Source: Callipepla californica brunnescens
Taxonomy: Eukaryota; Chordata; Aves; Galliformes; Odontophoridae
NCBI GenBank assembly: GCA_023055505.1
Contig: JALIRH010000023.1
Location: 5,462,423 to 5,526,422, forward strand
Reading direction: 5' to 3'
Length of the DNA: 64,000 bases
A model generated the notes under the pieces. It worked only from the letters and a program-made list of their open reading frames with translations. It was not told the origin of the DNA and did not search any database. Both the position numbers and the translations under genes were made by a program. Positions 11,524 to 22,400 of this stretch are shown here, in pieces. Numbering within the stretch: position 1 is the stretch's first letter; each line of letters opens with the position of its first letter.

Positions 11524-11865
11524 GGTTGGACATACCTGCCCTAATGTCTAATCTAAATCTCCCTTCTTTTAGTATAAGACCATTCCCCCTTGTCTTATCA
11601 CTATCAGAGTACATATCATGATTATAAGCTCACTCTAAGTACTGGAAGTCCACAGTGAGATCTCTCCAGAGCCTCTTCTGTGCAGAAGTAGCACAGCTCT
11701 CTCAGCTTTTAATACGAGGAGAGGTGCTCCAGCCTCTAGTTATCTTTGTGACCGTCTTCTGAATTTACTCCAATAACTCTGCATCTTTAGCTGGAGAATC
11801 ACAAACTTGGAAGGGATGCAGTAATCAAAATGGTGCCTCATGAGAGCAAATTTGCTTTACCATAA
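11524..11865 (-). mobile_element. CR1 LINE fragment
   Basis: Complement of CR1 RT-tail to 3' region: taatctaaatctcccttctt, cattcccccttgtcttatc, agctctctcagcttttaata and gagaggtgctccagcctcta occur in CR1 order. Both ends are truncated. Confidence 0.82.
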
Positions 11866-13014
11866 ATCCTTTTAAATTTAATCCAAGTAAATTCAATATC
11901 CAATGACATTTGCTAGGTGATGTCTTTGAGAATATCCAGATAGATGTCTGCGGAAGAGATTGGAACAATATATTTGAAAGTGAATATATTTTGGTAAATA
12001 TTCTTAGTCATCCCAGACAATCTTGATAGACAAGGATATTACAAAATTGAAAATCTCCTCTCCAACTCAGTGTAGTCCTGGAAGGATGATACCTACATAA
12101 TTAAATCATATTCTCTTTAATTTACTAACTTTATTAATAAAACTCTATTGAAATACTTATTTATTGAACTTAAATTGAGGCACTGAATTCAGTAAATAGC
12201 AGCAAATCACAGAATCATTAGTTTGGCACCAAGGTGATAAAATGCTGTGTTCACTTAGAAAGGTTTCCAGAATACTTGGTCAGGAATAATAAATACTGTG
12301 TACTTCTACAAACAAAGAAAAAGACCAAATAAAGAGATATTTGCAGTTCAATATTCGTAACATTCATGTTAATGTGAGTTATACAGCTGGCATAAAGAGA
12401 ACAGTGCAGAAGGGCTGTGATAATTTATCCTCAAGAAAACACAATGTTTTCCAAGGAACTTCTTCAAATCAAGAGCAATGGAATTTGCAATTACTCCTGA
12501 TAATACAAAATACTGCTTCTTAAATATATAATGTGATCAAGGTCACCATGAAATTTTACTTTCTTTCAATTATTCATATTAGACTGCTGAGTAGTATGTC
12601 TTCCTTAGATTAAATCAAGGAAACTGAGTACATTTTCAAGTGGCTGTGCATAGATAATTCAGTATGCATGCTGGATCTATGTTAGTGGGAAAGTCACCAA
12701 AATGTTGATGGGTAAGTAACTTTATAATAACTTTATTATGTCCAGGATGAGTTTGAGAGTGGCAAGGAAAATTAGCACAAAGTGATCAGAAAACAAAATC
12801 TAACATGGTATTTCATAAACATAAGTACTTAAAAACAGTAGTCCCATGTGTTGGATACCACACTGTCCTTGTATTTTGTAGAAAGGGAGTAGTAGAGCTG
12901 TTTTGCCTAAAGAAACAAATGAATTGTGCTACAATAAATGTAATTCCAAAAAAAATGAATTAATTCTTAGTAGAGTTTGTACTGCTTTTTATTTTGTTTA
13001 AAACATAGATTATA
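11866..13014. other. AT-rich non-genic sequence
   Basis: No gene or repeat recognised in about 1.1 kb between two CR1 fragments. Confidence 0.6.
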
Positions 13015-13032
13015 TGAAGGGAATTCCAGAGA

Positions 13033-13800
13033 TCACCTAGTCCAACCCCCCTTGCCAAAGCAGCTCCCCACAGCAGGTTGCACAGGTAGGCATCCAGGCA
13101 GGTCTTGAACATCTCCAGAGAAGGAGACCCCACAACCTCCCTGGGCAGTCTGTACCAGTGCTCTGACACCCGTACTGTAAAGAAATTCCTGTGCAAATTT
13201 TAATGCACCCCAGGATACCGTTGGGCTTCTTGTCCTCCAGTGCACACTGCTGGTTCATGTCCAGCCTGTCATCAACCAGGACACCCAGATCCCTCTCCTC
13301 AGAACTTCTGTCAAGCAGGTCTTCTCCCAACCTGTATTGATGCGTGAGGTTATTCCTCCCTAGGTGCAAGACTCTGCACTTGCTCTTGTTAAACCTCATC
13401 TGTTTCTTTTCTGCCCAACTCTCCAGCTTGTCCAGGTCTTGCTGAATGGCGATAATTGAAGTCCCCCATAAGAACCAGTGCCTGAGATTATAAGGCTACT
13501 TCCAGCTGTTTGTAGAAAGCCTCATCCACTTCCTCCTCCTGATCAGGGGCCTATAATACACCCCCACAACAGTGTCACCCACACTAGTCTGCGTCTTAAT
13601 TGTCACCCACAAGTTCCCCATTGGTACACCACCCTCCCCAGGTGGATTTTGATACATTCTAACTGTGCTCTCACATGAAGAGCAACATCACCACCCTGCC
13701 TCACCATCCTGTTTTTCCTAAAAAGCACATGGTGACTTTTTTGGGGAGTCCTCAGAAGATCCTACAGGACGATTCAGAGGTATTTCCCTGCAATCTCATT
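13033..13800 (-). pseudogene. CR1 ORF2 remnant: endonuclease fused to RT tail
   Basis: CR1 ORF2 normally encodes an apurinic/apyrimidinic-type endonuclease, which nicks target DNA, followed by a reverse transcriptase for target-primed copying. Here the endonuclease part is marked by the MGDFN motif (complement of 13455-13469), preceded by the VRIK/CYRPPDQE-like region (about 13620-13500, degraded). Immediately after it comes [20 protein letters not shown] (about 13440-13380), which belongs to the C-terminal RT segment, continuing through [15 protein letters not shown]. The RT fingers and palm are absent, so a deletion joins the two domains at about 13450. Stops and frame changes occur throughout. 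Confidence 0.8.
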
Positions 13801-13944
13801 CAACGACAGCACCCCCAAGCCCTTCTCTGTCTTGTTGACCTCCACCCTCTTCCCCCATCAGATCTAGCTGACAACTCCAAACTACACGCTCCACCCTACC
13901 AAGTGACATTTTCTACCCTTCCCCCTTCATACCAAATTTAAAAC

Positions 13945-14600
13945 TCTCTCAATGATCCCTGACAGCTCCTGGGCTAGGATCGACTTTCCCCTCAGAGGCA
14001 GGAGAGACTCATCTGCACTCATCAGGCCAGACCATTCTGTGATTCAAGAAACCAAAGTTCCTGCAGTTGCACCAGCCTTTCAGCCACTCATTCAGAGCCT
14101 GAGTTTTCTTAGATCTCTCCATATCCCTCACTACCGCAAAAGGAAGAGACTAGAACACCACTTGTGCTCCCACTCCCCCAATCAATCTCCCTAAACCCCT
14201 GAAATTGCTTTTTATAGTTTGCAGTCTTCCCTGATCAATTTCATCACTGGCTGTCTGAACTATCAATGAGGGATTTTAATTAGAGGAACAAACCGGACAT
14301 GGGAGTTTTTTGGTAATATCCCTGAAGTGATCCCCATGGAGGCAGCACACCTCTCTATGGATCAGATTGAGACTGCATATGGGGCCCTCTTCCCCTGGGA
14401 AGGGAATCACCTACCACAATTACCCTTCTGTCTTTTTTGGAAGAGGCAGTCTCAAGGAGTGGGGATGACCTCCTTGCCCTAGTCCCCCTCATAAACAGAT
14501 CCACTCTTGCCTCCCCAGTCATCTCCTCGTCAGTTTCCAGCACCCCAAGCTGACCAGATAACTGCTATGCCATACTGGGGGATGATACCATGTATCCTGC
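13945..14600 (-). pseudogene. CR1 ORF1 esterase (SGNH/GDSL-type) remnant
   Basis: CR1-family ORF1 proteins often contain a GDSL/SGNH esterase of uncertain role in retrotransposition. On the reverse strand RRVIVVGDSLPRG places the GDSL nucleophile motif at 14400-14411, followed by the RGxxP-type segment. Near the other end the frame reads ADESLLPLRGKSILAQELSG (about 14010-13950), matching the C-terminal esterase block, where the expected Asp-x-x-His pair has decayed. Sequence between the two blocks is shifted and partly lost. It is clearly non-functional. Confidence 0.7.
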
Positions 14601-14760
14601 GAAGGCAAGATACTATTTAGCATCTCCCTCCTCCCTCTTCTCTGCTGACTTAACTCTGCAAGTCCTGGAAGATGCGAATAAAGAAATTTCTGCTGAGACC
14701 TAAAAGCCAGGAGCTGTCACTCCAAAAGGAGCTGGCTCAACCACTTTCAACTTCTAATTA

Positions 14761-15365
14761 AGTTTGTACTGCCATTGGTAATGTTGTCATCAACCAAAAC
14801 CTCCAACAACCCATTGCTACTGGAAATCAACGTCTGAACCATGTACTACATTGGAATCCCAGTGGTGAATATCTGAGTCTTGCTTTCTAGAAAGAATTCT
14901 TGCTTTTATTTCTTATCTATTCTCTATCACCCACCTTCCTCATCTCCATAGGCAACCAGAATTTGTAATAAACTGGTCAGGCTGACATTTGACCCATTGT
15001 TTCTTAATCTTGCTGCTGGTTACACATACATACACCCAAAGAACCTTTTTCCCTCCTATTAATTGGAGCGAGAACTTCCTAGATCTGCTTTTAGCCTAGC
15101 AGCCAAGGGTCAAGGTCACGGTCACTGTGAGTGTCAAGGGGTGGGCAGTGCCTCCTTAACCCTTGCAAGCTAAGCAGCCTTCCCACAAGCTGCCAGTCCC
15201 AGCCCTAAAGAGATCTTTTTGGTTTGCATTTTTGCTTTAGATCCCTTGCCCAGTGCAGTCTTACCTGCCTTGAAGCTGATCTCTGCATCACATATGTATG
15301 ATACATATGCAGCCCCCTTTATTCTCAGTAAATTTTTACTTCGGAGTTCTACTGCTAAGTGCCAT
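14761..15365. other. Unclassified, less AT-rich stretch next to CR1
   Basis: Higher GC than its surroundings and adjacent to the ORF1 side of the CR1, so it may be CR1 5' sequence or another old repeat; I could not assign it. It contains a 9-bp perfect inverted repeat with one central base, catatgtat-g-atacatatg (15291-15309). Confidence 0.4.
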
Positions 15366-16339
15366 TAAAATGAAGTACCTCTACACTACTCCACTTAATA
15401 ATAATGAATGATAATTACATAATTTGATTATAACCAAACAAAATATGAGTTTTTAAGTTTCAGAGATTAGACAGTTTGCTAATTTTGCGAAATTTCACTA
15501 CTCTTATGTATGTTCTCAAGTGATTATCTTTCACTGCTGAATCTTTTTAGCAACATATGACATTTATTATCAATTCATGTATTAAAAATAGTCACATTCA
15601 GTTTTATGTCAGAAAAATTGTTACATCCACATAATGTATATTAAAAAATAAAACATAAGCTACTTTTTGTCATATTTCTCTCAAAAAATACCCAGTTTCT
15701 TTGGGCTGACGATGCTGACAGGTCTCCCATAAGAATTCTTAAATTTTCTGTGTCAGATCAACTTTGACAGAAACCTTATACCATAACTTTCCTCAAGGTG
15801 TTGTAAACAATCTGTTCTGCTTTCTTATTCTTTGTTTCAGCTCACAAATAGCCCATCATTTTGATCATGTCCAGAAATGACTAAGTTTCTATAAGCTATC
15901 TGGAAGAGTGTACTTGAGTCCCTGTAGTGAGCTGTGAGAAAGCAATTGTAGGCTCCAGGCCAGAGCCAGGCTACAGACTGATGCCTTTTGGAGGCTTGGT
16001 CCATAAGAAGAACACTTTATGCCAGTTTTGAGCCTGGTGCAATTTACTTTGATGAAATGTGGTAGTCCTCCGTGTTTAGAGCTGTGAACCAAATCAGTTG
16101 AATCCCTCGCATGTCTCTGCTATGGTGAGGTGCAAAGGCACAAGCCAGGTCCCTACCTTGGACTGACCACAGTACCTCACTAGGATAAAGAAGGAGCAGT
16201 TAAGTTTATCCTAGCTCTTGCTACTATATACTCTTCAAACCAGTTGCCAGAGGTATTAAAGTTGTAAATCATCTTGTTCATATTCCTGCATCTCCTTTTT
16301 TCAGTACCACTCAGAACACACTGACTTTAAAAAGTGGAG
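15366..16339. other. AT-rich non-genic sequence
   Basis: No gene or repeat recognised. Confidence 0.55.
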
Positions 16340-16634
16340 AAGGAAGGGAAGGGAAGGGAAGGGAAGGGAAGGGAAGGGAAGGGAAGGGAAGGGAAGGGAA
16401 GGGAAGGGAAGGGAAGGGAAGGGAAGGGAAGGGAAGGGAAGGGAAGGGAAGGGAAGGGAAGGGAAGGGAAGGGAAGGGAAGGGAAGGGAAGGGAAGGGAA
16501 GGGAAGGGAAGGGAAGGGAAGGGAAGGGAAGGGAAGGGAAGGGAAGGGAAGGGAAGGGAAGGGAAGGGAAGGGAAGGGAAGGGAAGGGAAGGGAAGGGAA
16601 GGGAAGGGAAGGGAAGGGAAGGGAAGGGAAGGGA
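16340..16634 (+). repeat. (GGGAA)n pentanucleotide array, about 59 units
   Basis: Nearly perfect tandem GGGAA over about 295 bp, the longest uninterrupted microsatellite in the window. Flanks are aaaaagtgg(ag) on the left and ggaggaagat on the right. Open frames of 112 and 138 codons across it are only the repeat read as Gly-Arg-Glu-Gly-Lys or Leu-Pro-Phe-Pro-Ser and are not genes. Confidence 0.98.
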
Positions 16635-19600
16635 GGAAGATAAATTTGAATATGTATATCTATTTCAGATAATAGAGACTCCCAATTCAGTAATGATGGA
16701 ACAATATTTGAAAGCATGGTTTCATTAAAGTAAGGTCAATTCACTGAAATCATAATTATTTATGGCTGGAATTGTTTCGGTGAATAATTTTTCTCCACAT
16801 CTCTCTCTTTGGATGTCATTGTCAACTATTTTGCAATCTCAATTGAGTTTAATCTCTTGAGACTTATACTCAGAAATACAAACATATTGGTTTTTGTCTG
16901 TGAAGGCAGAAGGGGTTTTATACCTGTTTCATTTGCAGATGCAAGTTCTAAAAATAAATGTAGTAAATTAGTGCATGAAGTTCTGTACTCTACAAACCAT
17001 TCTTTCATCAAATTCTTCCTTTATTTCCTAAATTGTCAGGGGAGAAATTTGATTTAACTTAAAATGGAAATTTAATTTTTCAATTTTTTGTCAGTATTTC
17101 ATATTTTTTCTTGTCAGTTTTCAATAGAATTTGAAATAAATACAGTTTTGTTTTTCTTTTTTTCGTATTACTTATAATTATGTTTGAAAAAGTAAGTAGA
17201 AATACTCAGACTATTTATTGTAAATGACAGATTGCTACATCTTCTAATTTATTTCTCTTCAGATTGCTAATACATTCCAGTGGTTATTATTTGCAAGTGG
17301 GTACTAAAAAATCTATGAAGATTTTTGTTCTCTTTTATGTGATATGTTCTAACATTTTAATATTTCTCACAAAAGTCCAGTTGATTAGTAACAGCTTTTA
17401 GTAAATGCATAGTACTTTAAGGAAAATGTATTTATACTCTCTTTTGCTTGTAAAATTTTTCCTAAGCCTCTCCATATTCCCTGCCACTCAGCATTTTCTT
17501 GTTTGGAGGGAGGCTTCCTCCAGATAATGTAAATGAGGAGGAGTATATTCAGAGAGATTAATAGCATGATCACTAATTTGGCATTCCAAAAGCACATGTG
17601 GGACTGAGGGAAGAACCTGGAAAGTGGATTAAACATAGAGCTGTTTGTAAAATTAGTTACTCCCTCTGAGACGTAACTGTCAGTGTTCAAATCATAAAAC
17701 ATTGTATGTAGGTGCCAGGCAGGTGTCTCCATCACTGCCCTGAATTTAACTTATATACCTATACCTCCATAGATCAGAGTGGCAAACTTAACTAAGTCCT
17801 GGTGTGTTCCAAATGTTAAAAGAGAAAACATGGTGTAGTGTACTCTCTTGAAGAGCAGTTTTATGAAAGTATTTCTTTTTGCCTTTTTTCTTTCTTTACC
17901 AAAGCATGCTGGCGGTACCCAAAAGGTTTACAAATATCCCAGAATATTGACAGTCCACCAAGGCTTCAAGGCCGTGTTTTTGGTACAGCACCTACAGTTC
18001 AGATAAGATTTCTAACGAAATGAATGGATCTGAATGTAGACAGAGATCCATTCTAAAAGTATGTCTTTCTTCCCAGCCAAGGCAGCCTATGCTTACATTC
18101 TTCTCCAGAAATATCCAAGGTCTTTCTTTCACGTTGTACTCTAAGATTACTTTTGTTAGGGTTTCTAAAGAACACTTGAGCTTATATATAATTTAGGACA
18201 TACTGCGTTCAACAAGCCATTAAAACATGCTTTAATCACACTCATTTTTAAGAAAAAAGTCAGATATTTCTATTAATTTGGAATAAACTCAGAACAAAAA
18301 GAAAATATAGAATCTGTTATTATATGCAACAGAGCCTAGTTTTAGAGTCTTGCTATCTGCAAATAATTTCAGATTCAGAGAGAGAATCTGTAACACTGAA
18401 TTGTCTGAGCGCCAAGACTCTAGGCATCTCAAAATAGGATTAAATGGTGAACAAGTACTCCTCAGAAAATGTTAGATGTACATATCAATTAAAGCTATCC
18501 AATACAAAATGTGTATGTAGATTTTTTCCCTTTGGGTGCTTAGAGTCTTTATCTAGTATTCCTAATTATTCTGTATTTTCATCACTTGGAGCCAGGAAGT
18601 TTACATAGGCAGAGAGAAAAATGAATTCTTAGGAAGAACTTGATAATTATGAACTTCCAGTTGTTGTTCCACCTTCTTTCTTCATACTACTGTGCAGGTC
18701 CATACAACTGTCACAAGTAGCTGATAGTCTGATCATAAACATCTTCAGGCACCCTATCCACCAAACTATGGTTAAGGCTCTTTGAGATAAAATGCAGTAG
18801 TTCCAAGTCTTACAAATAAAAGATGGTGTCATATTTTCAGTGGAACCCAACGTTGCCAGTGCTCTTTATGAATTTCCAGCACAAGGACACTTCCTCAAAC
18901 AGGTTTGGAGTTACTTTGCCCAGCGAAAGATCTGAAACAGGTTGAGAAATGAGCTGGGCAGTGAAGTGCACAGATGGGTAGCTGCAAGCAGAACACTGCC
19001 TTGGGAACACTGAGATTGGATGTCTCTGGATTTAGTCATGAGATGAATTGAAACACCTTAATAGCAATTGCGGCTTTGGGCATTCCCTATTTTGCCTGTC
19101 TTGCTTTCAGCAATTGATCCTTTGCTGGACTGAGCTCAGGATGTCATCCACATTACAACAGAGATAGGTTGCATGTAAAGAACCTTATATCTCAGTCATA
19201 TACATTCTATAGTAAATGGCTGTTATTCCAGAGTCTCTGTTTAAAAATGATATATATAGTGAAATATTCACTCCTACAGTAGATTCCAAAAAAGTTGTTA
19301 AAACTGCCCTTTAATTTAGAAAAGACAGGTTAGGTAACAACTTCCATAGATGAAGTACCTATCTTTACTTCTTAAAGTAATACTTTTTATATTAATATGC
19401 AAAGAGATAGAAAATAAATATTATTCTTTTTTTTTTTTTACCAGAATTTAAATTCTGAAGGAAAAAAGATAAACAATTGAACATAAGCTCCTTTTTTATT
19501 TTTATTTTTTTTAGTTTTTCATTGTAGATCTCTGTTTTCATATCAGTTATAAAAAAAGCAAGTGTTTTTCTGTAAGCAAAAATATTAGATACCATACAAA

Positions 19601-19984
19601 TAGAGCGGGACTAAAAATCATCAGTCAGCAATACGAAAAATGTGAATGAATGGATTATGAGGTGGGATTCAGCTAGCATCCTTTCAGCTGACCTACATTA
19701 AGACCCATGTGATTCTTAACAGAGCAGCACTCTTGTATGAGTCTTGAGTGAGTACTGGGAACATATGCTCAAGTGTCACAAGCAGTATATCTGTTCTCAT
19801 CCATGCTTCAAAAATTCATCCAGAAGGGCCATCATTCTACAACTGAACTTAGTATATATTCTCTCTTTTTGCCTTTCTACTAGTGTTTCTTTTCCATAGT
19901 TTGTTTTCATACATGCACAAGCAAAGTCATTAACCAAAGTTTTGCATTTTCAGAGGGAGCTAGAAGATTAAGTTGCCAAGCGAA
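16635..19984. other. AT-rich non-genic sequence with one odd open frame
   Basis: No mobile element recognised. It holds the reverse-strand 115-codon frame at 17385-17732 (listed separately) and a possible splice-acceptor-like tract at about 17872-17904. Simple runs include T-rich 19427-19440. Confidence 0.5.
17385..17732 (-). CDS. Unrecognised open frame with one hydrophobic segment (doubtful gene)
   Basis: An ATG-led frame of 115 residues ending at TAA 17385-17387. I do not recognise it. It has an Asn-Phe-Thr/Asn-Ser-Ser stretch near residues 27-32, a hydrophobic stretch of about 15-18 residues (VIMLLISLNILLLIYII, roughly residues 53-69), then WRKPPSK, an arrangement that would suit a small single-pass membrane protein. 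The surrounding DNA is AT-rich and non-genic, no promoter or splice context is visible, and a frame of this length can occur by chance here. It could also be a remnant of an unknown viral envelope tail. Low confidence that it is a gene. Confidence 0.12.
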   Translation of the reverse strand: METPAWHLHTMFYDLNTDSYVSEGVTNFTNSSMFNPLSRFFPQSHMCFWNAKLVIMLLISLNILLLIYIIWRKPPSKQENAEWQGIWRGLGKILQAKESINTFSLKYYAFTKSCY

Positions 19985-20059
19985 AGGTTATGGCAGTCTG
20001 GTGAAGTTCCCATTGGTTGAAAAAGAAACAGAACTCCTATTTTCAAAAAGAGAGAAAAA

Positions 20060-21174
20060 GAAGTCACAAAGAACTACAGGCCAGTCAGTCTCACCTACAT
20101 GCCTGGAAAGAACATGCAGCAGATCATCCTGAAGACCCTTCTAAGGAACATGGAAAATAACGATGAAGCAGTTGTTGTTAACCAGCATAGCTTCACCAAG
20201 GGCAAATTCTGTCTGACAACCTTAGTGGCCATTTATGATGAAGTTCCAGCATCAGTGGATAAAGGAAGAGCAACTGACGTCATCTACCTGGACTTGTGTA
20301 AAGCATTTACATCTCTAGAGTTCCCTTCCAACCCCTAAGGTTCTATGATTCTGTGATTTGACAGTGTCCCACATGTTTGCCAAATTGGAGAAAAATGGAT
20401 TTGATGAATGGATAAGGAATTGGCTGGAGTTGCAGTCAATGACTCAGTGTCAAAATGGAGACCGGTGACAAGTAGTGTTCCTCAGGGATCAGTGCTGGGA
20501 TTAGTGTTATTTAACATATTTGTCAGCAATGTGGACAGTGGGATTGAAAGCATCTTCAGCAAGTTTCCAGATCACACCAGGCTGAGTGGTGCAGGTGGCA
20601 CACTAGAGGGAAGGGGTATTCAGTGGGACCTGGGCAGGCTGGAGAGGTGGGCCCGTGCCAACAACAAGGCCACGTGCAAGGTGCTGCATCTGGGTCAGGA
20701 CAGTTTCCATCACAGATAGAAGGTGGGGAGATAATTGCTTGAGAGAAACCCTGAGGAGAAGGATTTGAGTGTATTGACTGATGACAGATTCAACATGAGT
20801 CATGAATATGCAGCCCAGATTGCCCACCATGTCCTGCATTACATCAAGAGAAGCATGAACAGCAGGTTGAGGGAAGTGATTCTGTTCCTCTACTCTACTC
20901 TTGTGAGACCCCACCTGGAGTACTGTGTCCAGTTCTGGAGCCCCAGCATATGAAGGACATGGAGCTGCTGGAACAAGTCCAGAGGAGGGCCACAACAATG
21001 ACCAGAGGGCTAGATTACTTCCCCTGTGAAGACAGGGTGGGTCTCTTCAGCCTAGAGAAGAGAAGGCTCCAGGCAGAGTTTACAAAGGCCTTGCAGTACT
21101 TGAAGGGGACCTACAGGAAAGCCAGGGAGGGATTTTTTAGAAGAGCACGTCAGGACAAGTGGAAATGGCTTTAA
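20060..21174 (+). pseudogene. CR1 ORF2 reverse transcriptase remnant
   Basis: Recognisable RT blocks in order: NYRPVSL (about 20074), NQHSFTKG (about 20178), a [11 protein letters not shown] block with the first catalytic Asp (20278-20309), VPQGSVLG (about 20477), and the second catalytic box degraded to FPDH (about 20566). Then LERWARANNKATCKVLHLG, EKDLSVLTDDRFNMS, VRPHLEYCVQFWSP and LFSLEKRRLQ (to about 21070). Frames alternate (20099-20338, 20408-20719, 20735-20953, 20950-21174), so indels and stops have split it. The enzyme would have copied the LINE RNA at nicked target DNA. It is dead: broken frames and a lost Asp-Asp box. Confidence 0.88.
20310..20355 (+). mobile_element. Tiny CR1 3'-tail insertion inside the CR1 RT
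   Basis: The host RT frame reads up to aaagcattt (20301-20309) and resumes at gacagtgtccc after a repeated attt (20356-20359). Between lie atctctagagttcccttcc and the tail ctatgattctgtg, which is CR1 3'-terminal sequence. This looks like a CR1 insertion of only about 46 bp, with attt as a possible short target duplication. Confidence 0.75.
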
Positions 21175-21225
21175 ACTGTAAGGGTGTAGATTTGGACTAA
21201 ATATTTGAAAGAATTTCTTTGTGTG

Positions 21226-21858
21226 TTTCACTGATTTTCATTCTGAAAATGTAAGATAAAATAAATCCATAGACTTCTAAATCATTTGCACCTTGTAGGA
21301 CACAAATGCATTTAAACATCCATGTTCTTAGTAAGAACTTAAAAAAAAATCTATTCATCTGACTGCTAAGGAATTCAGAATTTGTCCTTTAATAAATAAT
21401 ACCAATTTTTCTCTGATTCTTTAGGCATATTAATATCTTTAAAACTCTAGTCCAAAAATCTCTTTAGACATTTGAATTTAGTTCCAAAATCATAGATTTT
21501 TTTTTCTTTTTGGCAAAGTAGTAAAACAGGTGGCATAGCTGTTTCAGAAGGTTCTTCTTTCAGAAGGTTATGTAAGTGTACACTCAACCATGAAGTCAAA
21601 CTTTAATTCTTAAGAATAAGGTTTGATGTGCTTTTTCTTTTGTCATCTTTTTTTCTTTACATGTAGTTCCTATCAATCAAAAACAAACTATTCGGGATGA
21701 AAACTTTGGCTAGGTGGGTGATCAGCTGAAAATATTCCAGGATGGCTAAAGAATAACAATGTTTTTTGACTGTGTTTTTTTTCTTTTTTCTTTTTTTAAC
21801 AATCTGAGCAATAAATATTTGATCTGTCCCTTTTTATGTTTTACATTTATTACATAAT
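21226..21858. other. AT-rich spacer
   Basis: No gene or repeat recognised apart from short T-runs near 21773-21799. Confidence 0.55.
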
Positions 21859-22400
21859 TGTCAACAGTTTAGGGCTGGTTTGGCCCAGTTCCATGACTAA
21901 TAGAGTGAGGGACCCGCAGACCCACGCCATGGGAAAGGGAAAGGGGAAAAAGGGAGAGGGTAGGGAGATGGGCCTAAAAAAAAAACAGCAGCAACAATCT
22001 GAGGAGTAAAACTTATTTTCTAAACCAGATATCAGAATGCAAAAATAACTCAAGTGTAACTGGAAGTGAAGCTAATAAATCAAGTAAAATGAGAGAAAGA
22101 GTGTCTGAAACTGAAGGCATTACACTGAAGCTGAAGGCGAAACAGTTAGGGAACCTCCACTACTGAGATGAACAGCAAAAGAGAAAATCTCCAGGACTTG
22201 CATCCAGTTTTGTCTTCCCCTTTGGGTGGAAAACAGGAATGCAAAGTCCTCTCAGGTATGTAGTTCCTCTTCTCTTCTGAGAACCAGGTACCCAGAAATT
22301 CAGTAGTTACCAAACTTAGAGCATTAATTCTTTAACTACTAGTGCCTCACATGACGTTATGATGTTGAACACCAATAACAAAAATAATAAAACCATAACA
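21859..22400 (-). mobile_element. Solo LTR, provirus LTR family (diverged copy)
   Basis: It starts tgtcaacagtttagggctgg and ends aaccataaca, and matches the whole length of the proviral LTRs at 40149 and 42957 (same order: gagacccac block, aacagcagcaacaatctgag, ctgaaggcga, gtagttcctcttctc, tatgatgttgaacaccaataac). The sense strand of the LTR is the reverse strand. Flanks ataat and gtaat would be a 5-bp target duplication with one mismatch. No internal region is present. Confidence 0.85.

Larger units (their letters stand above)
13015..14760 (-). mobile_element. Long CR1 LINE with ORF1 and ORF2 remnants, internally deleted
   Basis: The only CR1 here that retains ORF1. On the reverse strand it runs from ORF1 (esterase, about 14600 down to 13945), through the ORF1-ORF2 junction (13930-13800), the ORF2 endonuclease (about 13800-13452), then directly into the RT tail (13446-13210) and 3' region (13210-13015). 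Most of the RT, including its catalytic motifs, is missing at about 13450. Upstream of 14760 the CR1 identity becomes unclear. Confidence 0.85.
19985..21225 (+). mobile_element. CR1 LINE, 5'-truncated, covering RT to late ORF2
   Basis: Plus-strand CR1 from the start of the RT (gaagttcccattggttgaaaa; aactacaggccagtcagtctcac) to the region beyond ORF2 (ggctttaaactgtaagggtg). It ends at about 21225 without the octamer tail. It is interrupted at 20310-20355 by the tail end of another CR1. Confidence 0.9.

Noticed and set aside
16301..16717. Open frames of 112 and 138 codons across the GGGAA array
   Set aside because: They only translate the pentanucleotide repeat; no non-repeat coding signal.
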